Shown: positions 15,580 to 24,092, counted from the stretch's first letter. The stretch: DNA of 36,217 nt from Paenibacillus darwinianus (GCF_000598065.1 NZ_KK082144.1:1-36217), one strand, 5' to 3'. The notes: generated by a model from the letters alone, not told the origin. Numbers and translations: made by a program.

Positions 15580-17337
15580 ATGCGAGTGAAACAGAAAAAA
15601 CAGGCGGCCGCTGGTAACGTCAGCACGAAGGTCATAAACATTCAACTGGACGCCTCGTTCTTTTTCGAACGCGCGGTCCGTTCGCTCGACCGGTATCATT
15701 ACGATAAGGCACTGAAATATTTTCGGCGCGCCGTCGAGTACGAGCCCGACAATCCGGTGAACCACTGCAACATGGCCGGCATCCTGTCGGAGATGGGCAA
15801 TTACGAGGAATCGAACCGCATTCTGAAATGGGTCGTCGACGAGCTTGATCCGGCCATGACGGAATGCCATTTCTATATGGCTAACAATTTCGCGAATATG
15901 GAACTGTACGAGGCGGCGGAGGATTCGCTCGTGCAATACCTGGAAGAGGATGCGGAAGGACAATTTCTGGATGAGGCCGAAGAGATGATGGATCTGCTCC
16001 GCTATGAGCTGGAGCGGCCCATGAAGCAGGCAGTCGTGAAATCGCGGGAAGGGATCGGCAAGCATGACAAAGCCCGCGCTTTGCTGGAGGAAGGAAAGTT
16101 CGTCGAGGCCGTCCGCATTCTGCAGGACGTTGTGGCCAAGTATCCGGAATTTACGGCTGCGCGCAATAATCTAGCGTTGGCCTATTATTATATGGGGCAG
16201 TTCGAGCAGGCGATGGATACGATCCGGGATGTGCTCGAGCTCGAACCCGGCAATTTGCACGCGCTGTGCAATCTGGCGATTTTTCATCGACATGCGGGCG
16301 ATGACGAGCAGTTGGCACCGCTGCTTGCCTTCTTGCAGAAGACGGTGCCTTTTCATCAGGAGCATGTGTTCAAGCTCGCGACGACAATGGGGATACTGGG
16401 GCAGCACGACACCGCCTTCGTGCATTTCGCCCGGCTGCTCAAGGAGCTCCCTCAGCAGCAGGACCCCTGCCTGTACCATTACGCCGCGGTTGCCGCCTGC
16501 AATATGGGGCGTTTGAACGAAGCGGAGCGGTTCTGGAAACTGGCGGCCAAGCTGGATACGGATTCGGGAATCGCGGCCTATTACCTGGAGCAGATGGACA
16601 GTCTTCGCCAGGGGACAATGCCCGTTCCTTCCAGCTACCACTATCATCTGCCGTTTGAGGAGCAATTCAAGCTGTGGGAGAAATCGTCCGATCCGCTCCC
16701 GGACCAGTTGAAGCGCGATCCGCTTATCCGCTCGTCCTTCTTCTGGGCGCTGCGGCACGGCGACCGAAACACGAAGCTGCAGGTCATTCAAGCGCTCGGC
16801 ATGATTGCCGACGGTGAAGTGAAGGACGCGTTGGCCGAGTTTCTGCTGGAGCCCGGGGAAGAGGATTACCTGAAGCGGATTGCGATTTTCGTGCTGCGGG
16901 GCATCGGCGTTACGGATCCGCTGCCGGCCGTGCTGGAGGGCGAGCGGACGACGGTCGAGCGGAACCGTATGCCGTCACGGCTGCCGATCTGGAACGATCG
17001 CTGGCAGACGGTGGTTGAGACGGCGCTTACGCGAATGCAGAGCCGGTACGATATGGTGCAGCAGCATGATTTGCTTACTTTGTGGGTAGAATTTCTGAGC
17101 AGGCTGTATCCCAAGACGCCTGTGATCCGACGTCCGGAAGGCTGGGCGGCTGCGCTTGAATATTTGACGGCGAAAATGCACCGGCGCGCGATCACCTATC
17201 AGGAGGTGGCGTCCCGGTACGGCGTATCGGTCGCTACGGCGAGCAAATATGCCAAGTGGATCGACGACGTATGCGGCATTCGCGAGAAGATGAAGACGAT
17301 TTTGCCGGCCTTAGGCGATCTCGGTCCCGAGGCTTGA
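15580..17337 (+). CDS. Tetratricopeptide-repeat protein with C-terminal HTH-like segment (YvcD-like)
   Basis: A 585-aa soluble protein. Residues of about 20-360 contain several TPR-like helix pairs (for example YHYDKALKYFRRAVEYEPDNP, EEGKFVEAVRILQDVVAKYPE, MGQFEQAMDTIRDVLELEPGN). A middle region around 390-460 has a HEAT-like look. The last 60 residues include ITYQEVASRYGVSVATASKYAKWI, which reads as a helix-turn-helix. The position just before trxB matches the TPR gene yvcD of Bacillus. GGGAGGTG lies 4 nt before the ATG. The function is unknown; TPRs suggest protein partners, the tail suggests possible DNA binding. Confidence 0.8.
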   Translation: MRVKQKKQAAAGNVSTKVINIQLDASFFFERAVRSLDRYHYDKALKYFRRAVEYEPDNPVNHCNMAGILSEMGNYEESNRILKWVVDELDPAMTECHFYMANNFANMELYEAAEDSLVQYLEEDAEGQFLDEAEEMMDLLRYELERPMKQAVVKSREGIGKHDKARALLEEGKFVEAVRILQDVVAKYPEFTAARNNLALAYYYMGQFEQAMDTIRDVLELEPGNLHALCNLAIFHRHAGDDEQLAPLLAFLQKTVPFHQEHVFKLATTMGILGQHDTAFVHFARLLKELPQQQDPCLYHYAAVAACNMGRLNEAERFWKLAAKLDTDSGIAAYYLEQMDSLRQGTMPVPSSYHYHLPFEEQFKLWEKSSDPLPDQLKRDPLIRSSFFWALRHGDRNTKLQVIQALGMIADGEVKDALAEFLLEPGEEDYLKRIAIFVLRGIGVTDPLPAVLEGERTTVERNRMPSRLPIWNDRWQTVVETALTRMQSRYDMVQQHDLLTLWVEFLSRLYPKTPVIRRPEGWAAALEYLTAKMHRRAITYQEVASRYGVSVATASKYAKWIDDVCGIREKMKTILPALGDLGPEA

Positions 17338-17365
17338 GCGCGATAGATAGAGGAGGGTAACCTGC

Positions 17366-18325
17366 ATGAGCACCACGCACAAAGCGATTATTATCGGCAC
17401 GGGCCCGGCTGGACTGACGGCGGCGATTTATTTGGCCCGCGCGAATTTGAGCCCGCTTATCATTGAAGGCCCGGAGCCGGGCGGACAATTGACGACGACG
17501 ACCGAGGTGGAGAATTTCCCTGGCTTTCCGGAGGGCATTCTTGGCCCTGATCTGATGGCCAACATGCGCAAGCAGGCCGAACGGTTCGGCGCAACGTTCA
17601 AGACTGGCTGGGTCAACACGGTGGATCTTTCGAAGCGGCCGTTTACGCTGCAGGTGGAAGGTTTTGCCGAACCGCTGACGGCGGAGACGCTCATCATCTC
17701 GACCGGCGCATCGGCGCGATACCTCGGCATTCCGGGCGAGAAGGATAACGTCGGCCGCGGCGTCAGCACGTGTGCGACCTGCGACGGCTTTTTCTTCCGG
17801 GGCAAAAAAATCGTCGTGGTCGGCGGCGGCGACTCCGCGATGGAGGAAGCGAATTACCTGACGCGGTTCGCTACGGAGGTGCAGCTGGTGCATCGCCGCG
17901 ACGAGCTCCGCGCTTCGAAGATCATGCAGGACCGCGCCCGTGAGAATGGCAAAATCAGCTGGAAGCTGAACCGTACGCCGCTCGAGGTCGTGGCGACCGG
18001 TATGGGCGTTACGGCACTGAAGGTGCGTAATAATGAGTCGGGTGAGGAAGAGTTGGTCGAGACCGACGGCGTATTCGTGGCCATCGGCCATACGCCGAAC
18101 ACGAAGTTTCTCGCCGGCCAGATCGACACAGACGAGACGGGCTACATTATCGTGAAGCCCGGCACGACGGAGACAAGCGTACCCGGCGTATTCGCCTGCG
18201 GCGACGTGCAGGATCAGAAGTACCGCCAGGCGATTACGGCGGCCGGCAGCGGCTGTATGGCGGCGCTTGATTGCGAGAAATTCCTCGAGGGCCATATGGT
18301 GCACGACTGGAGCCAGTCGCTGTAA
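17366..18325 (+). CDS. trxB: Thioredoxin-disulfide reductase
   Basis: A 319-aa flavoprotein that reduces thioredoxin with NADPH. The N-terminal FAD fold is GTGPAGLTAAIYLARA (about 11-26), the redox-active pair is Cys136-Ala-Thr-Cys139, the NADPH fold is VVGGGDSAMEEANYL followed by HRRDELRA, and the C-terminal FAD motif is GVFACGDVQDQKYRQ. The size is normal. GAGGAGGG precedes the ATG. It starts 28 nt after the TPR gene and is followed by a clear terminator, so the two are likely co-transcribed. Confidence 0.97.
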   Translation: MSTTHKAIIIGTGPAGLTAAIYLARANLSPLIIEGPEPGGQLTTTTEVENFPGFPEGILGPDLMANMRKQAERFGATFKTGWVNTVDLSKRPFTLQVEGFAEPLTAETLIISTGASARYLGIPGEKDNVGRGVSTCATCDGFFFRGKKIVVVGGGDSAMEEANYLTRFATEVQLVHRRDELRASKIMQDRARENGKISWKLNRTPLEVVATGMGVTALKVRNNESGEEELVETDGVFVAIGHTPNTKFLAGQIDTDETGYIIVKPGTTETSVPGVFACGDVQDQKYRQAITAAGSGCMAALDCEKFLEGHMVHDWSQSL

Positions 18326-18376
18326 GGTTGATGAAAGGCACAGGCCGGTTATGCCGAATTGCAGCGTATATAGAAC

Positions 18377-18406
18377 AAAAAAGGCGCCCGCGAGGCGTCT
18401 TTTTTT
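18377..18406 (+). terminator. Terminator after trxB, possibly bidirectional
   Basis: AAAAAGGCGCC (18378-18388) pairs with GGCGTCTTTTT (18394-18404) with one G-T pair; the loop is 5 nt. T-tracts occur on both strands, so it could also end a minus-strand transcript arriving from the right. Confidence 0.88.
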
Positions 18407-18410
18407 CGGT

Positions 18411-18570
18411 GTTTCTGGTAGAGACCGCTTACCCGACGTGAGTGGGGGGTTGAGGCCCTGATGGAATATTCTGGCGCAAGGCTGAGGCCGGCCGAAACTC
18501 TCCCGTGCGAACACGCTTGCACAAGCTTGCCAACCCCTGGGAAGCTATGTCCTAGGCGGCTCCGCCATTC
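18411..18570. other. Unexplained 160-nt non-coding stretch with long-range complementarity
   Basis: No convincing gene is present. Two nested complementary pairs are visible: GAGACCGC (18421-18428) with GCGGCTC (18556-18562), one bulged A, and GGGGTTG (18446-18452) with CAACCCC (18531-18537). Between them are smaller hairpins such as GTGC (18505-18508) with GCAC (18519-18522). It fits none of the riboswitch or RNA families I compared (SAM, FMN, T-box, ydaO type, SRP RNA, RNase P RNA). Confidence 0.4.
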
Positions 18571-18599
18571 TTGACCTGAGCATAGCGTTGGCTTATAGT
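18571..18599 (+). promoter_or_regulatory. Sigma-A promoter of the glucokinase operon
   Basis: TTGACC (18571-18576) and TATAGT (18594-18599) with an exact 17-bp spacer. A start near 18606 leaves about 36 nt of leader. Confidence 0.75.
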
Positions 18600-18641
18600 T
18601 GGTACAGAAGCAGTTAATTATGTGATCGAGGTGGCCAAGTG

Positions 18642-19592
18642 ATGTCTGAGAAGCTTTACGTCGGCGTGGATGTCGGCGGTACGACGATTAAAGTCGGGGT
18701 GTGCAATCCGGAAGGGGCGTTGCTCCATACGTACGAAGGCCCGACCGAGAACGAGAAGGGCGCGGAGCGTATTATGGAGAATATCGCGGCTTACGCGCAG
18801 CTCTCGGTCAGCCAGCTGTCCCGTTCCTGGGATGAGGTCGAAGGCGTCGGCGTTGGCATCGCCGGATTTCTGGACATTCCCAACGGCATCGTCGTATTGG
18901 CACCGAACCTGAACTTGAACAACGCCAGCGTAAAGGATTTTCTTATTCCGCGCCTCGGTAAACCGGTGCTTATCAATAACGACGCCAACGTTGCGGCGCT
19001 TGGCGAAGCATGGGGAGGCGCGGGTCGGGGCGTATCCGACTGCGTTTGCTACACGCTCGGAACCGGAGTCGGCGGAGGGATTATCATCAACGGCAGGATT
19101 GTGCAGGGCCACAATGCGGCAGCAGGCGAACTCGGTCATATCTCGATCGTGCCGGACCTGGAAGCAATCCAGTGCGGCTGCGGCAAAATGGGCTGCCTGG
19201 AGACGGTTTCCTCGGCGACCGGAATCATTCGAATGGCGAAGGATGCGGTGGCCCGGGGCGAGAATACGACGATGTCGCTGGTAGATAACATGATGGCCAA
19301 GGACGTTATCGATGCGGCGAAGGCCGGCGATGAGGTCGCGGCGCGCATTGTGAACCGCGCGGCTTTTTATCTGGGCAAATCGATGGCGGTCGTAGCAGTC
19401 GTTGTCAATCCGCAGCGCTTTATTATCGGCGGAGGCGTGTCCAAGGCAGGGGAGTATTTGTTCGAGCAAATCCGCGAGGTTTTTCATAAGTATACGCCTT
19501 CAGGCGCATCCAAGGGTGTGGAGATCGTGCCGGCCGAGCTTGGCAACAATGCCGGCGTCGTAGGCGCGGCCGGATTGTTTTTGCGCGGGTAA
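18642..19592 (+). CDS. glcK: Glucokinase, ROK family
   Basis: A 316-aa ROK-family sugar kinase, most likely phosphorylating glucose with ATP. The ATP-binding DVGGTTIKVGV is near residue 8, the sugar-binding and catalytic region reads LINNDANVAALGE, and GELGHISI is followed by the ROK zinc motif CGCGKMGCLE. The ATG has GAGGTGG 7 nt upstream; a GTG directly before it is too close. Bacillus glcK lies elsewhere, but in this group it commonly heads the rapZ-yvcK-whiA run. ROK kinases for other sugars (fructose, mannose, GlcNAc) cannot be excluded. Confidence 0.88.
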   Translation: MSEKLYVGVDVGGTTIKVGVCNPEGALLHTYEGPTENEKGAERIMENIAAYAQLSVSQLSRSWDEVEGVGVGIAGFLDIPNGIVVLAPNLNLNNASVKDFLIPRLGKPVLINNDANVAALGEAWGGAGRGVSDCVCYTLGTGVGGGIIINGRIVQGHNAAAGELGHISIVPDLEAIQCGCGKMGCLETVSSATGIIRMAKDAVARGENTTMSLVDNMMAKDVIDAAKAGDEVAARIVNRAAFYLGKSMAVVAVVVNPQRFIIGGGVSKAGEYLFEQIREVFHKYTPSGASKGVEIVPAELGNNAGVVGAAGLFLRG

Positions 19593-19639
19593 CGCCGCGG
19601 AATTGAGGTCGGGGCGGCCAGCATGGAGGGGGAACGCAA

Positions 19640-20527
19640 ATGGATAACGGAACGGCGATGGCGAAGCTCGTCATCATTACCGGCATGTCCGGAGCGGGTA
19701 AAACGATTGCCGTGCAAAGCTTGGAGGACTTGGGCTTTTTCTGCGTCGACAATCTGCCGCCTGTACTCATTCCGAAATTCGCCGAGCTTATCGAATCTTC
19801 CAACGGCAAAATCGGGAAAGTGGCGCTTGTCATCGACCTGCGCGGCAGGGAGTTTTTCACCGCGCTTTCCGAGTCGCTCAATTATATGAAAGAGCACTAT
19901 ACGATCAGTTATGAGATTCTGTTCCTTGATGCGACGGACAGCGTGCTGGTCCAGCGGTACAAGGAAAGCCGCAGAAGACACCCGCTGGCTCCCGAAGGGC
20001 TGCCGCTCGAAGGGATCGGTCTGGAGCGCAGGCTGCTGGAGGACTTGAAGGGACTGGCGACACAGGTCATCGACACGACCAGCCTCAAGCCGGCCAAGCT
20101 GAAGGAACAGATCGTCTCCCGTTTCACCAATGCGGAGCAGAAGACATTCTCGGTTAACCTGACATCGTTCGGTTACAAGTACGGGGTTCCGATTGATGCG
20201 GATTTGATTTTCGACTGTCGGTTTTTGCCGAACCCGCATTATGTCGACCATTTGCGTCCGAATACAGGGCAGAATGCCGAAGTGTATGAATATGTCATGA
20301 AATGGCCCGAAACGCAAACCTTCCTCTCCAAATTGCTCGATATGCTCAATTTCCTCATTCCGATGTACGAGAAAGAAGGCAAAAGCCAGCTCGTGATCGG
20401 GATCGGCTGCACGGGCGGCAAACACCGTTCGGTCGCAATCGCCGAGTATCTGGGGCGCACACTGGGAAGCAGCGATACCGAAACGGTGCGTGTCAGTCAT
20501 CGCGACTCCGATCGCGACCGACATTAA
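19640..20527 (+). CDS. rapZ: RNase adapter RapZ / YvcJ-type nucleotide-binding protein
   Basis: A 295-aa P-loop protein. Walker A is GMSGAGKT at 15-22 and the N-terminal block continues [18 protein letters not shown]. The C-terminal domain has [22 protein letters not shown] and the conserved [16 protein letters not shown]. In enterics RapZ guides RNase E to a small RNA that controls GlmS; in Bacillus the homologue YvcJ binds and hydrolyses nucleotides and affects competence, and no RNase adapter role should be assumed. It is followed 12 nt later by yvcK, and a GGAGGGGG precedes the start. Confidence 0.93.
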   Translation: MDNGTAMAKLVIITGMSGAGKTIAVQSLEDLGFFCVDNLPPVLIPKFAELIESSNGKIGKVALVIDLRGREFFTALSESLNYMKEHYTISYEILFLDATDSVLVQRYKESRRRHPLAPEGLPLEGIGLERRLLEDLKGLATQVIDTTSLKPAKLKEQIVSRFTNAEQKTFSVNLTSFGYKYGVPIDADLIFDCRFLPNPHYVDHLRPNTGQNAEVYEYVMKWPETQTFLSKLLDMLNFLIPMYEKEGKSQLVIGIGCTGGKHRSVAIAEYLGRTLGSSDTETVRVSHRDSDRDRH

Positions 20528-20539
20528 TGGGGTGAATGA

Positions 20540-21529
20540 ATGGAGCATCACGGTAAAGGCATACGCAGCACCCCCCGCATCGTCGTCATCGGCGGCGGAA
20601 CGGGACTGTCCGTCATGCTCCGGGGTTTGAAGGAAAAGCCGCTCGATATTACGGCCATCGTTACGGTTGCCGATGACGGCGGCAGCTCCGGTATTCTCCG
20701 CAACGAGTTGCAAATCCCGCCGCCCGGCGACATCCGCAACGTGCTGATGGCGCTCGCGGACGTGGAGCCGCTGCTGACGAAGCTGCTGAAATATCGGTTT
20801 CCAACCGGAAACGGTTTAGCCGGCCATAGTTTGGGAAACCTGATGCTGGCGGCTATGACCGATATTTCCGGTGATTTTGTCACCGGCGTGCGCGAGCTCA
20901 GCCGGGTATTGGCCGTGCGCGGCAAGGTGCTGCCTGCTGCGGCGCATGCAACCGTACTGAATGCGGAGATGTCGGATGGCACGATTATTACCGGCGAATC
21001 GATGATCCCGAAGGTGAGAGGCCGAATCAAGCGCGTTTTCATTGAACCGTCCGGGGTCGAGCCGCTTCCCGAGGCTGTGGAAGCGATTCGGTCGGCCGAC
21101 GCGATCCTGATCGGGCCGGGCAGTTTATATACGAGCATTATGCCGAATCTGCTGGTGCCGGAATTGGCGAAAGCGCTTATCGAGTCGGATGCGGTCAAGC
21201 TGTTCGTCTGCAACGTGATGACCCAGCCGGGCGAGACGGACGGTTACTCCGTTTCGGATCATCTGGAGGCCATTCGGCATCATGTGGGACAATCGTTGTT
21301 CCATTACGTTATCGTCAATAATGGAGAGATCCCGCCTGAAGTGCTGCAAAAGTATGCCGAGGAGGGAGCGGAGACCGTCACGGTCGATTACGGGGAGTTG
21401 AACGGCCAAGGGATCAAGGTCGTTGCCGACCGCCTGGTTATGTTCAGCACGTATTTGCGGCATGACGCCGCGCGGCTCAGCCACCATATTTATCAGCTGG
21501 TGGAAAACTGGATGTCCGGAAAGAGGTGA
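20540..21529 (+). CDS. yvcK: Gluconeogenesis factor YvcK
   Basis: A 329-aa cytoplasmic protein of the CofD-like (UPF0052) family. In Bacillus, YvcK is needed for growth on gluconeogenic carbon, binds UDP-GlcNAc and affects cell shape. The nucleotide-binding N-terminus is [18 protein letters not shown], followed by [16 protein letters not shown] and [12 protein letters not shown]. Further conserved blocks are [17 protein letters not shown] and [18 protein letters not shown]. The stop overlaps an in-frame GTG of the whiA reading frame, and the whiA start proper lies 6 nt after the stop, so the genes are coupled. Confidence 0.94.
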   Translation: MEHHGKGIRSTPRIVVIGGGTGLSVMLRGLKEKPLDITAIVTVADDGGSSGILRNELQIPPPGDIRNVLMALADVEPLLTKLLKYRFPTGNGLAGHSLGNLMLAAMTDISGDFVTGVRELSRVLAVRGKVLPAAAHATVLNAEMSDGTIITGESMIPKVRGRIKRVFIEPSGVEPLPEAVEAIRSADAILIGPGSLYTSIMPNLLVPELAKALIESDAVKLFVCNVMTQPGETDGYSVSDHLEAIRHHVGQSLFHYVIVNNGEIPPEVLQKYAEEGAETVTVDYGELNGQGIKVVADRLVMFSTYLRHDAARLSHHIYQLVENWMSGKR

Positions 21530-21534
21530 AAGAC

Positions 21535-22464
21535 GTGTCCTTTGCGGCGCAAACCAAAAAAGAACTGACGCTCCTCGAGGCGGACGATTGCTGCGAAGTG
21601 GCGGAATTGTCGGCCTTGATCCGGATGAACGGTTCGGTTCAACTATCCAGCCGTAAAGTCATACTCGACATTTCTACGGAAAATGCTGCGATCGCCAGAC
21701 GGATTTACACGCTTCTCAAAAAAAAATTCGCCGTGCATATCGAGCTGCTGGTTCGCAAAAAAATGCGGCTGAAAAAAAACAATGTGTATATCGTCCGGAT
21801 TCCAGCCAAGGTTCAGGAAATACTGGCCGATCTGAAAATCGTATCGGAAGGCTTTATGTTCAATGAGGGAATCGACAAGGAGATTCTGCGCAAGCCATGC
21901 TGCAAGCGCTCCTATCTGCGCGGCGCCTTTCTTGCCGGGGGCTCGGTTAATAATCCCGAAGGGTCCTCCTACCACCTGGAAATCGCTTCTTTGTACGAGG
22001 AGCACTGCAAGGCTCTCGTTGATCTGGCCAACAAATTCAATTTGAACGCACGCTGTATCGAAAGAAAGAAGGGCTTTATTTTCTATATCAAGGAAGGAGA
22101 GAAAATCATCGAGCTGCTTAACATCATCGGCGCCCACCAGGCGTTGTTCAAGTTCGAGGATGTCCGGATTATGCGGGATATGCGCAATTCGGTCAATCGG
22201 ATCGTCAACTGCGAGACGGCTAATTTGAACAAAACGATTGGTGCCGCGGTCAGGCAGATCGATAACATTAAATTGCTGCAGAAGGAAATGGGGCTGGAAA
22301 ACTTGCCGGACAAGCTGCGGGAGGTAGCCGAAATCCGGCTGGCGCATCCCGACATGAACCTTAAGGAGGTCGGCGACCTGCTCAAGGGCTCCGTCAGCAA
22401 ATCGGGCGTCAACCATCGGCTTCGCAAAATCGACGAGTTGGCGGAAAAAATCAGAAACGGCTAA
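21535..22464 (+). CDS. whiA: WhiA family DNA-binding protein
   Basis: A 309-aa protein with an N-terminal LAGLIDADG homing-endonuclease-like fold lacking nuclease function and a C-terminal HTH domain. In Streptomyces WhiA controls sporulation division genes; in Bacillus it affects division and chromosome segregation. The N-terminus is [11 protein letters not shown], the middle has [27 protein letters not shown], and the HTH reads [20 protein letters not shown]. The GTG start at 21535 has AGAGGTG 6 nt upstream and matches the family N-terminus better than the GTG at 21526. Confidence 0.95.
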   Translation: MSFAAQTKKELTLLEADDCCEVAELSALIRMNGSVQLSSRKVILDISTENAAIARRIYTLLKKKFAVHIELLVRKKMRLKKNNVYIVRIPAKVQEILADLKIVSEGFMFNEGIDKEILRKPCCKRSYLRGAFLAGGSVNNPEGSSYHLEIASLYEEHCKALVDLANKFNLNARCIERKKGFIFYIKEGEKIIELLNIIGAHQALFKFEDVRIMRDMRNSVNRIVNCETANLNKTIGAAVRQIDNIKLLQKEMGLENLPDKLREVAEIRLAHPDMNLKEVGDLLKGSVSKSGVNHRLRKIDELAEKIRNG

Positions 22465-22494
22465 GGGCCGGCTGTGGTCTATGCAGGCAATTAA

Positions 22495-22503
22495 TGCTAT
22501 AAT
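22495..22503 (+). promoter_or_regulatory. Extended -10 promoter of the HPr gene
   Basis: TG (22495-22496), one base, then TATAAT (22498-22503), about 77 bp before the HPr start. No good -35 is seen. It would let HPr be made independently of whiA. Confidence 0.55.
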
Positions 22504-22579
22504 AATGCAAAAAGCCTAACACGTCTTCGTTCACAATAGAATACGTAGCGAGTGAAATTCCTTATAGGGGGTATGGTTC

Positions 22580-22849
22580 ATGACAAAGCAACCGGTTGTC
22601 GTACGTCTGAAGACGGGACTCCATGCAAGACCGGCGGCGCTGTTCGTACAAGAAGCGAATAAGTTTTCGTCCGAGGTTTTTGTCGAGAAGGACGATAAGA
22701 AGGTCAACGCCAAATCGATCATGGGTATTATGAGCCTGGCGATCAGCTCCGGCACGGAGGTAACGATCAGCGCGGACGGTTCGGACGCGGAGCAGGCCGT
22801 AACGGCTCTCGTCAATCTGGTCAGCAAGGAAGAGCTGGAGAATCAATAA
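22580..22849 (+). CDS. HPr family phosphocarrier at the crh locus, with His15
   Basis: An 89-aa HPr-fold protein. Position and sequence (RLKTGLHARPAALFVQEANKF and NAKSIMGIMSLAISSGTEV) match Bacillus Crh, which follows yvcK-whiA there. Crh has Gln15 and cannot carry a PTS phosphate; this protein has His15, plus Ser46 for HprK. It could therefore act both in PTS phosphotransfer from enzyme I and, when Ser46 is phosphorylated, as a CcpA corepressor. Whether the genome also has a separate ptsH next to ptsI cannot be seen here. It is followed by a terminator and has AGGGGGT in front of the ATG. Confidence 0.92.
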   Translation: MTKQPVVVRLKTGLHARPAALFVQEANKFSSEVFVEKDDKKVNAKSIMGIMSLAISSGTEVTISADGSDAEQAVTALVNLVSKEELENQ

Positions 22850-22872
22850 GCACATAAGCACAATAGTGCGTA

Positions 22873-22900
22873 CGAAAGGGCACCTCAGGGTGCTTTTTTA
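22873..22900 (+). terminator. Terminator after the HPr gene
   Basis: GCACC (22880-22884) pairs with GGTGC (22889-22893) around TCAG, extended by weaker G-T and A-T pairs and followed by six Ts. Confidence 0.82.
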
Positions 22901-22910
22901 TTTGGGCAAG

Positions 22911-22934
22911 CAAAAAGCCGCCATAGGGCGGCAG
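22911..22934 (-). terminator. Terminator after sda (minus strand)
   Basis: On the minus strand GCCGCC and GGCGGC (22917-22922 with 22927-22932) close a 4-nt loop and run into TTTTT (22912-22916). It faces the HPr terminator. Confidence 0.85.
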
Positions 22935-22942
22935 AATGATCA

Positions 22943-23089
22943 TTACGAATTTGGAAGCTCCGGCATTTCGAGGTTGCGCGTTCGAAGCGCATCTTCGATC
23001 AGTTGGATGAATTCTTCGGACAGGTTCATGGCTTTGGCTTCGCGGTAAACCTCGAGCAGATGCTCATCGTTCAGGGGGCGAAAAAGCAT
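22943..23089 (-). CDS. sda: Sporulation checkpoint inhibitor Sda
   Basis: A 48-aa helical-hairpin protein. LNDEHLLEVYREAKAMNLSE and FIQLIEDALRTR align with Bacillus Sda (46 aa), which binds the histidine kinase KinA and blocks sporulation while replication is perturbed. The ATG has AGGA 8 nt upstream and starts 4 nt after the stop of a small upstream reading frame. The same frame stays open upstream to an ATG at 23239 with GGAG 8 nt before it, which would give a 98-aa protein with a 50-residue extension; I prefer the short form because it matches the family length. I see no perfect DnaA box in front, unlike what is known for Bacillus sda control. Confidence 0.85.
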   Translation of the reverse strand: MLFRPLNDEHLLEVYREAKAMNLSEEFIQLIEDALRTRNLEMPELPNS

Positions 23090-23093
23090 GGTC

Positions 23094-23267
23094 TTATCCT
23101 GCAACGGTACCGAGCATGACTCCGATGCCGGGTTCGCTATAAACGGTGCGGTCCGGCGCGAGGCGGAGCTCGACTTGTTTAACGGCTCGTATTCTTTTGC
23201 ATAGTCGCGCATAGTCCGAAATGGATTCGAGAAACGCATAAGCAGCACTCCAAAAATTTGTTTTCAA
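23094..23267 (-). CDS. Small hypothetical protein upstream of sda
   Basis: A possible 57-aa product (start TTG at 23267; an earlier TTG at 23297 gives 67 aa). The sequence, for example FWSAAYAFLESISDYARLCK and then RIRAVKQVELRLAPDRTVYS, has a plausible helix-strand pattern, and its stop TAA ends 4 nt before the sda ATG with the sda ribosome binding site overlapping it. No family is recognised. The ribosome binding site is weak (AGG about 3 nt away), and an overlapping frame with a better start exists, so it may not be a real gene. Confidence 0.35.
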   Translation of the reverse strand: MKTNFWSAAYAFLESISDYARLCKRIRAVKQVELRLAPDRTVYSEPGIGVMLGTVAG

Positions 23268-23312
23268 AACCTGCCAACAACTGTATGAATATGGCAAGCT
23301 TAGCTTGTCTTT

Positions 23313-23321
23313 ATCATAGCA
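23313..23321 (-). promoter_or_regulatory. Extended -10 promoter for sda (minus strand)
   Basis: Read on the minus strand, TGC TATGAT (the -10 at 23313-23318) is an extended -10 element. A small CAAGC/GCTTG palindrome (23295-23307) lies at the predicted start site. Confidence 0.45.
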
Positions 23322-23410
23322 TGGCAGAAGTGATTCGTGGGCTTCAATTCAGCACTTCGAATTGTTATTGACACTATATAAAATGTTTGGTAATTGGAAA
23401 ATATGGTAAA

Positions 23411-23442
23411 TAGATGCCCTCCCGCGAACGGGAGGGCATCTA
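23411..23442 (-). terminator. Terminator after clpP (minus strand)
   Basis: A perfect 14-bp stem (23411-23424 with 23429-23442) with a CGAA loop lies 14 nt past the clpP stop. The T-content after it is modest (ATTTACCATATTTTCC). Confidence 0.75.
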
Positions 23443-23455
23443 TTATGCCGGTTGA

Positions 23456-24043
23456 TTAGATTTTCTCAATGACCTTGTCGACGAGGCCATAAGTGAGAGC
23501 CTCTTCCGCCGACATGAAGTAATCCCGGTCGGTGTCCTTCTCGATCCGGCTGAGCGGCTGGCCCGATCTCTCGGCAAGGATGGCATTCAGCTTGTCGCGC
23601 ATTTTCAGGATCCGTCTGGCGCGGATCTCGATGTCGCTGGCTTGGCCTTCGGCTCCGCCGAGCGGCTGATGAATCATTACTTCGCTATTCGGAAGCGCGA
23701 ATCGTTTGCCCTTCGCGCCCGCCGTCAGCAGGAAAGCGCCCATGGATGCCGCCATCCCTACGCAGATCGTCGAAACGTCGGGTTTGATGAACTGCATGGT
23801 GTCATAAATCGCCATGCCTGCCGTGATGGAGCCGCCAGGGCTGTTGATGTACAAGCTGATGTCCTTCTCCGGGTCGTCGGCCGCCAGGAACAGCAGCTGA
23901 GCGATAATGGAGTTGGCGACGACGTCATTAACGCCGGTGCCCAGGAAGATGATACGATCCTTCAGGAGCCTCGAATAAATATCGTAAGCCCGTTCCCCGC
24001 GATTGCTTTGCTCAATAACCATTGGGACGAAATTCATGTCCAC
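23456..24043 (-). CDS. clpP: ATP-dependent Clp protease proteolytic subunit
   Basis: ClpP (195 aa from this GTG) forms the tetradecameric serine protease chamber that works with ClpX, ClpC or ClpE. Counting from the [10 protein letters not shown] methionine at 24037, the triad is Ser98 (GMAASMGAF), His123 (MIHQPLGG) and Asp172 (TDRDYF), exactly the family numbering. The GTG at 24043 has GGAGGGAG 5 nt upstream; the ATG at 24037 is 11 nt from it and remains possible, while an ATG at 24058 overlaps the Shine-Dalgarno. A CtsR box covers the promoter, so it is a class III heat-shock gene. Confidence 0.97.
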   Translation of the reverse strand: MDMNFVPMVIEQSNRGERAYDIYSRLLKDRIIFLGTGVNDVVANSIIAQLLFLAADDPEKDISLYINSPGGSITAGMAIYDTMQFIKPDVSTICVGMAASMGAFLLTAGAKGKRFALPNSEVMIHQPLGGAEGQASDIEIRARRILKMRDKLNAILAERSGQPLSRIEKDTDRDYFMSAEEALTYGLVDKVIEKI

Positions 24044-24092
24044 AAGTGCTCCCTCCAATCGAATAGTCGAAAATAATTGTTAATCTGTACTC

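Noticed and set aside
17234-18514. Antisense open frame opposite trxB (426 codons)
   Set aside because: It covers trxB and its terminator, has an implausible Arg-rich composition and no motif.
18411-18570. 6S RNA, SRP RNA, RNase P RNA or a known riboswitch in the trxB-glcK gap
   Set aside because: None of the conserved sequence elements I know for these families is present, and no promoter is positioned to start a plus-strand RNA there.
23368-23396. Plus-strand promoter-like TTGACA-N17-TAATTG in the sda-clpP gap
   Set aside because: The -10 is weak, no plus-strand gene follows, and the region is AT-rich where such matches arise easily.
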